Source of the DNA: Bacteroidales bacterium
GTDB lineage: Bacteria; Bacteroidota; Bacteroidia; Bacteroidales; UBA932
Length of the DNA: 64,000 bases
NCBI GenBank assembly: GCA_017559545.1
Contig: JAFYRK010000004.1
Span: 1 to 64,000, forward strand
Direction of reading: 5' to 3'
In this document: positions 32,337-41,263 of the stretch, one piece after another
Layout of the letters: every line of letters starts with the position of its first letter
Numbering within the stretch: the stretch's first letter is position 1
Made by a program: the position numbers and the translations under genes
Notes under the pieces: model-generated
The model's database searches: none
Told to the model about the DNA's origin: nothing
What the model saw: only the letters and a program-made list of their open reading frames with translations

Positions 32337-33962
32337 CTATCTTTCCACCCAGATCGGTGAACTCCATGCCCACTGCTGATCCTTCTGACGTACACGTATA
32401 TAGTAGAAATCGGTGTCGTTTTCCGGCTCGCAGTCTTCCATGTAATGCTCAATGCTCCAGCAGCTTTCCGGCATCGCTCTGTTGAAAAGCACGGCCTCGC
32501 TGAGCCAGCCTCGCATGAAGTGCGAACGTGAGCCTTCGAGAAGTTCTCCAAGTGTATGGCTGAATGCCTTGCCGTTGAAATCAGACGTGATGACTCCGTC
32601 AAGAGGCATTTCCACATCGAGAATCACTGCCTGGGTAGCAGGAGTAACCGTGTTAGGGTTCTTTGTCGTATGCAGGGCCAGCTCTGCGGCTGTGTCGCTT
32701 ACGCCAAGGATTCTGTTGATATGGGTATGGAATTCGGTTTCGCCTTCCTGAGGAGATGTAAAGGCTGCTCCTCTGAAGCATGGGGTCACGCTTAGGATCC
32801 GGCCCTTGTCAATGGATATCTTTCCGTTCCATGCAACATATTTCTCCTCCCGGTTCCATCCATATTCCATCTTTATCTTGCAGCGCACTGTATCACCGGA
32901 AGGTATCACAGGGATAAGTGGTCCGTTGAGCCTTGCAATCAATTTATTGTTCTTGACAATATCTACATAGTCTATGCAGCTTTCTCCTGTGACATTAAGA
33001 TAGATTCGTCTTCTGTCTCCCTTGGTCACATCGCCCATGAAAGCGTCATTCAGACGGAAATCAATGTTGATCTTGTCACCTGTAGCGCAGCAGGTGTGGC
33101 GTGAGCGGAGACCTTCCCAGATATTGTCACGGGAAAGACTCTCTGCAAGGACACCTACTCGACCATCTCCGTAACTACCTGGATATCCTGAGTGCTGATC
33201 AGTAGAACCCATGATTCCAAACTTGTGACCAAGGCTCAATCCATACTGAATTGTTCCTTCCCATTGGCGTGGTCCCATATCATGCAGGTAATTGATGTCA
33301 CTCATGTCGCCCTCTGCAAGTCCATGTCTTGAGAGCATCTCTACAAACGGAGTCTGGTCACCTTCGCTGAAGCATTTCCAATTATAGCCTCTGTACCCGG
33401 TCTGATATCCCATGTGATGCGGAGTCACGAATACTTTCTGTCCCCTGAACTTTTCTTTCCAGTCTTCTATTGACGAACATTCGACAAGTGGAGCGTCAAG
33501 ATCATGATGCAAGGCAACGTGGTCACCGTGTTCCATACTGTGAGCCTCATATCCTATGAATGTCAGGAATTCTCCTTCCTTGTTGTATTCCTTGGTCATC
33601 TCCTGATACCTTCTGTATCCGCCATCGCGTAGTCTTCTGAAAGCATCGGTGTGATAGTCTATAACCCAACTTAAACGTGGATCGTCTTTTCCTGGAATAT
33701 CCGGCCACATGGCATGTGGGGTGACGCTGACAAAGTCAAGCTGTCCCTTTGCTGCCTCGAATGCGTCCCTCATGTCACCATGACCGTAAGTCAGGTTGCA
33801 GTGGTTGTGGAGATCTCCCCAGAACATCTTCATTCCAGAGGGGCTCGGCATTATTTTTCTGGCTTCTTTGCTTGTAGGTGTGCATGAACCTAGTAGGCTT
33901 CCTGAAGCAGCCAGTCCCAACATTGACCATCCTGTAGTCTTTATGAAATCTCTCCTATCCAT
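32337..33962 (-). CDS. Tat-exported PHP-domain (DUF3604-like) lipoprotein hydrolase
   Basis: 541 residues. The N-terminus DRRDFIKTTGWSMLGLAASG is a twin-arginine signal and ends in the lipobox LLGSC (Cys27). The PHP/amidohydrolase-like metal motif WGDLHNHCN (Asp50, His52, His54) is followed by VSVTPHAMWP, GYEAHSMEHGDHVALHHD, VTPHHMGY and MGSTDQHSGYPG, which provide further His/Asp ligands. This matches DUF3604-type PHP proteins. The C-terminal 200 residues are beta-rich. Tat export suggests cofactor loading before export. The reaction is unknown; PHP enzymes are usually phosphoesterases, so an esterase or phosphoesterase step in glycan trimming is possible. It sits between two sulfatase genes in one operon. 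Confidence 0.75.
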   Translation of the reverse strand: MDRRDFIKTTGWSMLGLAASGSLLGSCTPTSKEARKIMPSPSGMKMFWGDLHNHCNLTYGHGDMRDAFEAAKGQLDFVSVTPHAMWPDIPGKDDPRLSWVIDYHTDAFRRLRDGGYRRYQEMTKEYNKEGEFLTFIGYEAHSMEHGDHVALHHDLDAPLVECSSIEDWKEKFRGQKVFVTPHHMGYQTGYRGYNWKCFSEGDQTPFVEMLSRHGLAEGDMSDINYLHDMGPRQWEGTIQYGLSLGHKFGIMGSTDQHSGYPGSYGDGRVGVLAESLSRDNIWEGLRSRHTCCATGDKINIDFRLNDAFMGDVTKGDRRRIYLNVTGESCIDYVDIVKNNKLIARLNGPLIPVIPSGDTVRCKIKMEYGWNREEKYVAWNGKISIDKGRILSVTPCFRGAAFTSPQEGETEFHTHINRILGVSDTAAELALHTTKNPNTVTPATQAVILDVEMPLDGVITSDFNGKAFSHTLGELLEGSRSHFMRGWLSEAVLFNRAMPESCWSIEHYMEDCEPENDTDFYYIRVRQKDQQWAWSSPIWVER

Positions 33963-33970
33963 ATATTTAT

Positions 33971-35572
33971 CTATTTTCTTCTGTCAAACTCTCTTCTGTC
34001 GCCCTTGAAGAGGACTGTTTCCTTCTCGCAAGGGTCAATGTCCTGATACTCCTGCTGCACCTGCTCGAGCAATGCGTGCATCTGGGCTCGTTTTTCAGCG
34101 TATGCGGGGTCGTCATATATATTCTTCATCTCATGAGGATCCGCCTCCATGTCGTACATCTCCCATTGGTCAATGTCGTTGTAGAAATGAATCAGCTTGC
34201 AGTCGGCTGTGCGGATGCCGTAATGACGTTTTACAGAGTGTTCTGCAGGATATTCATAATAGTGGTAGTATGCGGCTTCCCTCCAGTCTGAAGGTATGGC
34301 GCCCTCGTTTTCAAGGACCTTTCTGAAAGAACGGCCCTGCATGTTTTCCGGTATCTCTACCCCTGCAATATCAAGGAATGTAGGACCGAAATCTATGTTC
34401 ATGCAGATTGCTTCTGTCCTGCTGCCTGCCTTTATCATCTTCGGATACCTGATGACAAGAGGCATCTTCATACATTCCTCATACATGAATCTTTTGTCGA
34501 ACCATCCATGTTCGCCTAAGAAGAATCCTTGGTCTGACGTGTATACGATGACAGTATTGTCAAGTTCACCGATCTTTTCCAGGTGTTCCAGAACTTTTCC
34601 TATGCTCTCGTCCACACTCATCAACGTGGCGAGGTAGTCGCGCATATACTGCTGGTATTTCCATCTGATCAGTCCGTCGCCCTTCAAAGAACCGCTGCGG
34701 TACTCTGCTATGCGGCCTGCGTAGACACTGTCCCATTTATGCTGCACCTCCTCCGGCATGCGTGTATATACGTTGTAAAGCCTGTTGTTGCCAGCCAGAA
34801 TCTCCTCTCGTGTGAGAAGCTTGAAATCCCACTCCTCTTGCAGGGATCCGGCTATAGACATGTCCTGACTACGTGCCGCTTCACCTCGACCCTTATAGTC
34901 GTCAAACAAAGTTTCAGGTTCGGGGAAGGTCGTGTCGTTGAACATTCCTAAATGACGTGGTGCCGGCATCCAGTTGCGGTGCGGGGCCTTGTGGTGGAGC
35001 ATGAGCATGAACGGCTTTTCATTATGGACATCATCGATGAACTCAAGGGCTTTGTCGGTAATGATATCGGTAACATAACCTTCCTCTTTGATGGAAATGC
35101 CGTTTTCCTTGAACTCGGGATTGTAATAATCTCCCTGCTCTTCCTGCCCTGTCAGAATGCTCCAATGATCAAACCCCTGTGGCTCACTTATGAGGTGCCA
35201 TTTTCCCACTACGCCGGTGGTGTATCCGTTCTGCTGGAGCAGTTTCGGGAATGTGACCTGGTCACCATCAAAGCAGCTCGCATTGTCGGTAAAGCCGTTT
35301 TTATGGCCAAGCATACCGGTGAGGATGCAGGCACGCGAAGGTCCCGAAAGAGCATTTGTTGCATAGCAGTTGTCAAATCTGATGCCCTCGTGGGATATTC
35401 TGTCCATGTTCGGGGTCTCAACGAGATTCCCTCCATAGCATGACATGGCCTGCGATGTGTGGTCGTCGGTCATGATGAATATTATGTTCGGCTGTTCTTG
35501 CACATCGGTTTCTCCACAGGCCGACATGCCGATGGCGGCTAAAGGAAGGACGCAGGTTTTAATATTTCGCAT
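33971..35572 (-). CDS. S1-family sulfatase, Ser-type; likely GlcNAc/GlcNS 6-O-sulfatase
   Basis: 533 residues, a lipoprotein by the lipobox MSAC (Cys19). The signature is SGPSRACILTG starting at Ser76, again requiring anaerobic maturation. Metal site IIFIMTDDHTS (two Asp) and YTSDQGFFLGEHGWFDKR. The blocks MLHHKAPHRNWMPAPRH and FDDYKGRGEAARSQDM are typical of the glucosamine-6-O-sulfatase type (S1_11, as in the B. thetaiotaomicron heparin locus), which makes that the best guess. It lies 2 bp from the PL12 gene upstream and 8 bp from the PHP gene downstream, so all are cotranscribed. Substrate assignment is by resemblance only. Confidence 0.85.
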   Translation of the reverse strand: MRNIKTCVLPLAAIGMSACGETDVQEQPNIIFIMTDDHTSQAMSCYGGNLVETPNMDRISHEGIRFDNCYATNALSGPSRACILTGMLGHKNGFTDNASCFDGDQVTFPKLLQQNGYTTGVVGKWHLISEPQGFDHWSILTGQEEQGDYYNPEFKENGISIKEEGYVTDIITDKALEFIDDVHNEKPFMLMLHHKAPHRNWMPAPRHLGMFNDTTFPEPETLFDDYKGRGEAARSQDMSIAGSLQEEWDFKLLTREEILAGNNRLYNVYTRMPEEVQHKWDSVYAGRIAEYRSGSLKGDGLIRWKYQQYMRDYLATLMSVDESIGKVLEHLEKIGELDNTVIVYTSDQGFFLGEHGWFDKRFMYEECMKMPLVIRYPKMIKAGSRTEAICMNIDFGPTFLDIAGVEIPENMQGRSFRKVLENEGAIPSDWREAAYYHYYEYPAEHSVKRHYGIRTADCKLIHFYNDIDQWEMYDMEADPHEMKNIYDDPAYAEKRAQMHALLEQVQQEYQDIDPCEKETVLFKGDRREFDRRK

Positions 35573-35574
35573 GT

Positions 35575-37581
35575 TTATAATGTATATTCAAGAATCTTTT
35601 TCTTATCCTTGCCCACTTTAACCATCAGCTTAAGGCCGTTCTGATTAAAGTATGGGTCAATGAAGGATGCTGTTATCTTTGTGTTTTCGATAGAACCCTC
35701 CCCAGGCATGATGACAGTGATGTATCTGACTGGTTTGTTGTCCATCTTCTTTACATTGAAACTGTAATGAGGCCTCTTGAATTTTTTCATGTACTCTGTA
35801 GATACCCATCCATCCATCATCTCAATTGATGTGCCCTCAGGACCAAAGCATCTGAGCTTTACATTGATGCCGTCATCTGCCCTAGTACAGAATTCCAGAT
35901 TTGTACGGTTGCTGGTGCATTTTCCTCGTGGTAATTGATAATGCAGGTTAACCATACCTTTTGCTGAACCTACAGCTTCGTCAACGATCACAAAGTACTT
36001 TCCCTCTACAAAGAAAATACTGCGTCTGTGCTTAAGTTTTTCATAACTCTGGTTTTCTGTAACCAAAATCTGAACATCTCCTTCAGGTTTCCATAAAAGA
36101 GTCTTGGAGTCAGTCGTTTCGATGTCGTTGAGGTTAAATGTCAGAGTATTATGTGAAGATGTCTTGCGGAACCAATTGCGCCATTGCATGACTTCTCCTT
36201 CTCCGGCATAGACATAGGAACCGGAATCTTGAAAGAGGTTCTTGCCGTTATACCAAAGTTCAAAGGTTCCATTGTCAGGTTGGTTGTGCCAGAATGCAGG
36301 AGGACCGGCCTTTACGACCATCTGTGTGGCTTCGTCACCCCAACCGTTTCTGAATACATAAAATCCGCTGTCAGGATATCCTATTGAAAGATTTCCCGGA
36401 AGTTCTCCTTCCATGCCTTCTGTAGCCCAATATTTAATGGCCATGTTGTCTGGGAAAAGATTTGACCACTCCTTGAAACTTTTGATCATGTTCTTTTGCT
36501 TTACCAGACGTGCGTCGCTGAAGCAAGGATTGGTGTAGTCCGGATAGCTGATGTTGGCGTAGAACATGATCATCTTCTCAATGGTGTCTATGTATGACTG
36601 TGGGAAGACGTTTCTGAAGCCATTGATATCGGCTACTTCAAGAGCCTTGATGAAAATTTCTATGGCTGCAAGGTGATAATGCGGGCAAAGCTCATACTGA
36701 GCTCCATCCGGATAAACCTGTGTCTGGATCTCTCTATTGAGGATTTCCACTCCGCTGTCTCTCCAAGCTTGAGAATTTCGGAACTCTGGAAAGAACGAAC
36801 CTGCACATAGCATTCTCTGGGCCTCAAACAGCAAGTGGTTGCCTTGCTTTGAGTAGTTTGTCATGATATGCTCTGCGTGTTTGTGGTAATTTACGAGAAA
36901 CTCTGTCAGGAATTCAGCCGTAAACGCAGGGGAGTCAATGAAAAGCTGAAACTGTACAGGTTGGTCCTGCAGACGGTGGCTAACCTCAAGAGGTCTCCAT
37001 GCAAATCTGGTATTTTCAGCATCTTCCTTCAATTGCGAGTCCGCTACAATCTCAAACTCAGCCTTGCGGATGTTGACATAAGGATTTTTACGGATCCAGT
37101 CTATGTATTGCTTGGTCCACTCTATGGCATATTTCTCATCCCCGCTTACCCTGTAGGCCTTACCCATAGGGGTGAACCATTTGTGACGATGCAGCTGCCA
37201 GCGCAATTCATTGTCCTTTACAGGCCAATACTTCCAATTGATATCATCTCCGTAGTGGAATGAAGGCTGATATCCTTTGTGTACAAAGAAGATATGCGAT
37301 AAAGCATCATCTGCCCATTGCTGATGCTCTTTGCTTATTTTAACCTTGCTGACATCTTTTATTTCAGGGGTACAGATGCCTGTACGGTTTCTGTAATATC
37401 CCAAAAGGGCCTCTGATGCCTCTTTATTCTTGCCTTCTGTATGAAGAGCCTTTACCTGTTCAAGACCAGGATAGTCAAGATTGATCAGGTCAAATACTTC
37501 TGTCTTGAGCTGGGCCTCTTGTGCGGCTGCGGTAAAGGTAATGGCTATGGCTGATATAAATGTGAAAATACGTCTTTTCAT
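35575..37581 (-). CDS. Heparinase III-like polysaccharide lyase, PL12 (copy 1)
   Basis: 668 residues from the ATG at 37581; an ATG seven codons upstream would overlap GH88 and is less likely. Signal peptide MKRRIFTFISAIAITFTAAA. The length is close to the 659 of Pedobacter heparinase III, and the catalytic residues fall at a constant offset of eight: Asn248 (QGNHLLFEAQ), Tyr302 (CPHYHLAA) and His432 (FWHNQPDNGTF) against Asn240, Tyr294 and His424. The N-terminal part is the alpha/alpha toroid and the C-terminal part a beta-sandwich. It should cleave low-sulfated heparan sulfate in the periplasm. Starts 1 bp beyond the GH88 stop. Confidence 0.85.
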   Translation of the reverse strand: MKRRIFTFISAIAITFTAAAQEAQLKTEVFDLINLDYPGLEQVKALHTEGKNKEASEALLGYYRNRTGICTPEIKDVSKVKISKEHQQWADDALSHIFFVHKGYQPSFHYGDDINWKYWPVKDNELRWQLHRHKWFTPMGKAYRVSGDEKYAIEWTKQYIDWIRKNPYVNIRKAEFEIVADSQLKEDAENTRFAWRPLEVSHRLQDQPVQFQLFIDSPAFTAEFLTEFLVNYHKHAEHIMTNYSKQGNHLLFEAQRMLCAGSFFPEFRNSQAWRDSGVEILNREIQTQVYPDGAQYELCPHYHLAAIEIFIKALEVADINGFRNVFPQSYIDTIEKMIMFYANISYPDYTNPCFSDARLVKQKNMIKSFKEWSNLFPDNMAIKYWATEGMEGELPGNLSIGYPDSGFYVFRNGWGDEATQMVVKAGPPAFWHNQPDNGTFELWYNGKNLFQDSGSYVYAGEGEVMQWRNWFRKTSSHNTLTFNLNDIETTDSKTLLWKPEGDVQILVTENQSYEKLKHRRSIFFVEGKYFVIVDEAVGSAKGMVNLHYQLPRGKCTSNRTNLEFCTRADDGINVKLRCFGPEGTSIEMMDGWVSTEYMKKFKRPHYSFNVKKMDNKPVRYITVIMPGEGSIENTKITASFIDPYFNQNGLKLMVKVGKDKKKILEYTL

Positions 37582-37582
37582 A

Positions 37583-38863
37583 TTATAGGTCTTTGTATTC
37601 AATGCCCTTGATATTCATATATCGCTGCAGTCCTTCAAGATAGTAATAGTCTGCATAGTTTAGAGGGACATCTACCTCGGATCCGTGTGCAAGCGAACCT
37701 GTTGAGTGCATGAGGACGTATCCTTGGCTCTGGTCTGCTGCAGCCAGATATGCGTCACTGGAGAGACTCTTGAGAATCTTCTCTGCATAATCGAAATATT
37801 TGCCGCCTTCTTCGACCAATGTACTCATCTCGAGAAGTCCACATGCTGTTACAGCTGCTGCAGATGCATCGCGTGGTGTGTTTTCAACTACAGGAGCGTC
37901 ATAGTCCCAATACGGAACAGCATCTTCTGTCTTGACTCTTGTCATGATCATATCTGCAATATTCTGAGCAAAGTCAAGATATTTCTTGTCCTGCGTTTCA
38001 CGATAAGCGGCTGTGTATCCATATACAGCCCATGCCTGTCCGCGCGCCCATGACGAGTCGTGAGCCTTTCCCTGATAGGTTTCCTTCATTTCTACGGTTC
38101 CGTCATTATTGTAACTTATCACATGCCAGCATGTGTAGTCTTCGCGGAAATGGTTCGGCATTGTCTTGTCTGCGTGCTTTATCGCAATCTCCCTATAATA
38201 TGGGTCCCCAGAGAGTTTGCTTGCACTGAAGAGAAGATCTAAGTTCATCATGTTATCAATGATGACAGGGTAATTCCAATATCCGAAGTCCCATGAGCGG
38301 ATACAGCCGACCCTTTCGTCAAAGCGTGAACATAGATTTCCGGCTGTCTGCACGATAACTGCCGGGATGGTATCTGCTGGAGATAGTCTCAAAGCATTAC
38401 CATAACTGCAGTTTATCATGAATCCTAGATCATGGGTTCCAGTGTATTCACGGATAGGGTTTAGGATTTCTGTGTATTTTATAGCTTCGTCCTTGACTTT
38501 CTCATCGCCTGTCATTTCATATACATACCATAGCGAGCCAGGGAAGAATCCGCTTGTCCAGTCATAAATGTCGCAAAGTCGGCGTGTGCCTATTTTGTCT
38601 GCTGCCGGAAGAGCTCTCAAAGAATCTGTTATTACTGGTCTTTCAAGCTGCTGCTCTAGCATATTGACATCGTATCCTGCCCAGATTGATCTAGGAAGTT
38701 TGCCTGTTCCATCAATTTCTTGTGCTGTGAGCATAAGCTGATGGTGTGCTCTGTCAATGCCTGTCTTGATCCAGTTGTAATCTTCTGTCTTACTGGCTGG
38801 TTTACAGGCAGATACGGATAAGATTGTGATGCCTGTAGCGATAAATAGTTGTTTGAGTTTCAT
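37583..38863 (-). CDS. Unsaturated glucuronyl hydrolase, GH88
   Basis: 426 residues, lipoprotein by the signal LSVSAC (about Cys20). The (alpha/alpha)6 toroid motifs of GH88 are present: YDWTSGFFPGSLWYVYE, RSWDFGYWNYPVIIDNMMNL with the catalytic-type Asp, SWARGQAWAVYGYTAAYRET and VPYWDYDAP. The enzyme hydrates the unsaturated uronic acid left at the non-reducing end by the lyases and so releases the sugar. It is the first gene of the minus-strand operon GH88-PL12-sulfatase-PHP-sulfatase and is divergent from the SusC/D operon. Confidence 0.9.
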   Translation of the reverse strand: MKLKQLFIATGITILSVSACKPASKTEDYNWIKTGIDRAHHQLMLTAQEIDGTGKLPRSIWAGYDVNMLEQQLERPVITDSLRALPAADKIGTRRLCDIYDWTSGFFPGSLWYVYEMTGDEKVKDEAIKYTEILNPIREYTGTHDLGFMINCSYGNALRLSPADTIPAVIVQTAGNLCSRFDERVGCIRSWDFGYWNYPVIIDNMMNLDLLFSASKLSGDPYYREIAIKHADKTMPNHFREDYTCWHVISYNNDGTVEMKETYQGKAHDSSWARGQAWAVYGYTAAYRETQDKKYLDFAQNIADMIMTRVKTEDAVPYWDYDAPVVENTPRDASAAAVTACGLLEMSTLVEEGGKYFDYAEKILKSLSSDAYLAAADQSQGYVLMHSTGSLAHGSEVDVPLNYADYYYLEGLQRYMNIKGIEYKDL

Positions 38864-38892
38864 TATGATTTGTTTTTGAATATTCTTAATAA

Positions 38893-38900
38893 CAAAGTTA
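38893..38900 (-). promoter_or_regulatory. -7 promoter box of the GH88 operon
   Basis: Minus-strand TAACTTTG fits TAnnTTTG, 29 bp before the GH88 ATG. No good -33 TTG was seen, which agrees with an activator-dependent promoter. Confidence 0.55.
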
Positions 38901-38928
38901 TTAATGCTTTCTGGCTTTGTTGTTTAGG

Positions 38929-39040
38929 TTTGTTGCAATTATATGGAGTTTTGTTGCGATTTTTATGTTTTTGACAAATTTGATATATGATTCAACAAAT
39001 TTTAAATTCAAGATTCAGAATTGAAATATTCGGCAACAAA
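38929..39040. promoter_or_regulatory. Candidate operator repeats of the hybrid regulator
   Basis: TTTGTTGC occurs at 38929-38936 and 38950-38957, as direct repeats exactly 21 bp apart, with conserved neighbours (CAATT and CGATT). On the other strand the complement GCAACAAA is at 39033-39040, with the related TCAACAAA at 38992-38999, 41 bp away. The pairs face the two promoters (38893 and 39069). AraC-type domains bind direct repeats one or two turns apart, so these are candidate sites for the HTCS protein at 56156-60202. Confidence 0.5.
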
Positions 39041-39068
39041 GTAATACGCTTGGGTTGATGTAGTTAGG

Positions 39069-39076
39069 TAACTTTG
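39069..39076 (+). promoter_or_regulatory. -7 promoter box of the SusC/D operon
   Basis: TAACTTTG, identical to the box of the opposite operon, 37 bp before the ATG at 39114. A TTG at 39050-39052 lies 16 bp upstream and could be the -33 element. Confidence 0.55.
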
Positions 39077-39113
39077 TAGCAAATTTACGTTGTAAAACTG
39101 ATACGTCAAAAGT

Positions 39114-41258
39114 ATGAAAAAAGTATTGATCTTCTGTTTGTCTGCAATATCTGCTTTGGCATGCTCGACAAAGGAAAATTATGAAACAGTTGTTGGGGAT
39201 CCGGACTTGGAGCTGATTCCTGGTACTACGTCTGGCGATCCTTCTGAAATCAATGCCGATGTATTTGAACTTATTGATCTGGAATATCCAGGCTTGGAAA
39301 ATGTCAAATATTTTTACGATGCCGGTGATATTGCGAGTGCAGCGGCAGAACTGCTGAACTATTATCGCACCAGGTCGGTGATAAATCCGTTTGTCAGTAT
39401 GTTGGCAGCACCATATACAAGTTCGGCTGCGATCAGTATCGCTGATCAGGCGACTAAGGAAGGTGGCTATCGTTTCAAGGTGTCCGATTATGTCGATGCT
39501 GATGGACTTGGATATTCATTCCTTGCAGAGGATGGCTCAATCAATTGGGATATTCCAGAGGCAATGCAGGGCGAAAGTCAGTTTGAATCACAGCTTCATC
39601 GCCATCAATGGATGCTTACTCAAGCTAAGGTCTATAAATCTACAGGTGACGAGAAATATGTCAGAGCATGGATAGAAGTCTATTTTGACTGGGTAAAAGA
39701 GTTTCCATGCGGCGAGGGTAAGACATATGATCTTCCATGGTGGGGACTGCAGCCAGCGGTCAGGGCTCATGATCAGATGAGCATATTCAGCTATTATGTA
39801 GGAGCGGAGGCTTTTACTCCTGCAGTATTGTCAGAGTTCCTGCTATCTTTCCACACGCATATCAAGAATATAACACTCAATTGGTACGAGGAGGCAGGCA
39901 GCAATGTCAGACTTTCGCAGGAAAAGACTGTATATATGGCGGGAGTCCTGATGCCTGAGTTCAAGGATGCTTCTGAGTGGTATAAGGCGGGTTGTGACGG
40001 AATGGCGGCGCAGATTAACAATCAGTTCCATGAGGATGGTGTTCATAATGAATTTGATCCGGGCTACCATATCGGCGCTATAGCTGATTTTTACGATATC
40101 TACAAGCTTGCTCAGCTGAATGGACTTTTGTCTGATTTCCCTTCTGACTTCATTGAAAGCCTTCGCGGTACAGTGAACTTTGTCAAGGATATCATGTATC
40201 CTGACTACTCGGTGGAAATCATAGGTGATACTCATGCAGATTCGTGGAACAAGTCAGTTCTGACAAAAAACTTCAGGAAGTATGCAGAAATGTTCCCTGA
40301 TGATAAGGGTCTGCAATGGATAGCCTACGAAGGTGCCTCAGGAGTGAAGCCTATATCTACCTTTGCATCTTATCCTGTCTCTGGTTATTATATGATGAGA
40401 AGCGGATGGGATCGGGAATCGATAATGCTGATACATAAGAATAGCAACGATCCGCAGAAATGGTTTCATAATCAGTCGGACAATGGACACGTGTCTCTTT
40501 ATGTCAATGGCCGTCATTTCCTCCCAGACGCAGGATTCTATACCTATAACGAGGGGGCTACAAGGAACGCATATCGTGAGACTTCCATGCACAATACCAT
40601 CACTAAGGAAGGTTTTAACCTTATTGACAAGCGTGCTGGCAAGCACTTGAAGTCAGAGACAGCGTCTGAGTATGAACTAGTGGTTACTGAAAATGAGTCG
40701 TACGCTGATTTGACGCATCGTAGAGCGATATTCTTTGTAGCTAAGAAATTCTATGTCCTTGTGGATGAGGCATATGGAACAAACGAGGGTAAGGTAAACC
40801 TCAACTTTAACCTTTGGGGTGGTGCTGGTGACGGTCCAGGCAATTCACAGTCTGGTAAAGATGTTACAATCATTGATGAGTATGCCGGTAAAACATACTG
40901 TGGTGCACACTCAACCTTCTCTGATGGCAACAATCTTCTCTTGAGGACTTTCTCGGAAACTTCTGACGATTTTAAGTGCACGTACAATACCCGATATTTT
41001 TCAAATGCTGTAAATGAAAGAACACAGCGATGGTGGTATGAGGCATCTGTTACCAAAAAGGCAGACAAGGCAGCTCGTTTTATAACAGTTATTCTTCCTT
41101 TTGGGAATGCAGCGGAATTTGACTCGCAGGAGGTCTCTGCTATCTTCATAGATAATCCGGATCCTGAAAATGCAGGAACATTCCACGGAAACGGTGGTGC
41201 TGCTGTCAAGGTAAGCATCAACGGAACAGACTATTCATTATCGTACAATCTCAACTAA
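39114..41258 (+). CDS. PL12-like lyase, lipoprotein (copy 2, divergent)
   Basis: 714 residues; lipobox ALAC (Cys17), so it is probably on the cell surface. It follows the PL12 layout and aligns with copies 1 and 3. Asn264, Tyr318 (DPGYHIGA) and His452 (WFHNQSDNGHV) match the catalytic triad. Next to the Asn, however, it reads SNVRLSQEK where the other copies have NHLLFEAQ and NHRLYEVH: the His is Val265 and the Glu is Gln269. It may therefore differ in specificity or be weak. It is the first gene of the SusC/D operon and is 5 bp upstream of the glycan-binding protein gene, which suits a surface endo-lyase. Confidence 0.8.
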   Translation: MKKVLIFCLSAISALACSTKENYETVVGDPDLELIPGTTSGDPSEINADVFELIDLEYPGLENVKYFYDAGDIASAAAELLNYYRTRSVINPFVSMLAAPYTSSAAISIADQATKEGGYRFKVSDYVDADGLGYSFLAEDGSINWDIPEAMQGESQFESQLHRHQWMLTQAKVYKSTGDEKYVRAWIEVYFDWVKEFPCGEGKTYDLPWWGLQPAVRAHDQMSIFSYYVGAEAFTPAVLSEFLLSFHTHIKNITLNWYEEAGSNVRLSQEKTVYMAGVLMPEFKDASEWYKAGCDGMAAQINNQFHEDGVHNEFDPGYHIGAIADFYDIYKLAQLNGLLSDFPSDFIESLRGTVNFVKDIMYPDYSVEIIGDTHADSWNKSVLTKNFRKYAEMFPDDKGLQWIAYEGASGVKPISTFASYPVSGYYMMRSGWDRESIMLIHKNSNDPQKWFHNQSDNGHVSLYVNGRHFLPDAGFYTYNEGATRNAYRETSMHNTITKEGFNLIDKRAGKHLKSETASEYELVVTENESYADLTHRRAIFFVAKKFYVLVDEAYGTNEGKVNLNFNLWGGAGDGPGNSQSGKDVTIIDEYAGKTYCGAHSTFSDGNNLLLRTFSETSDDFKCTYNTRYFSNAVNERTQRWWYEASVTKKADKAARFITVILPFGNAAEFDSQEVSAIFIDNPDPENAGTFHGNGGAAVKVSINGTDYSLSYNLN

Positions 41259-41263
41259 AAGAT

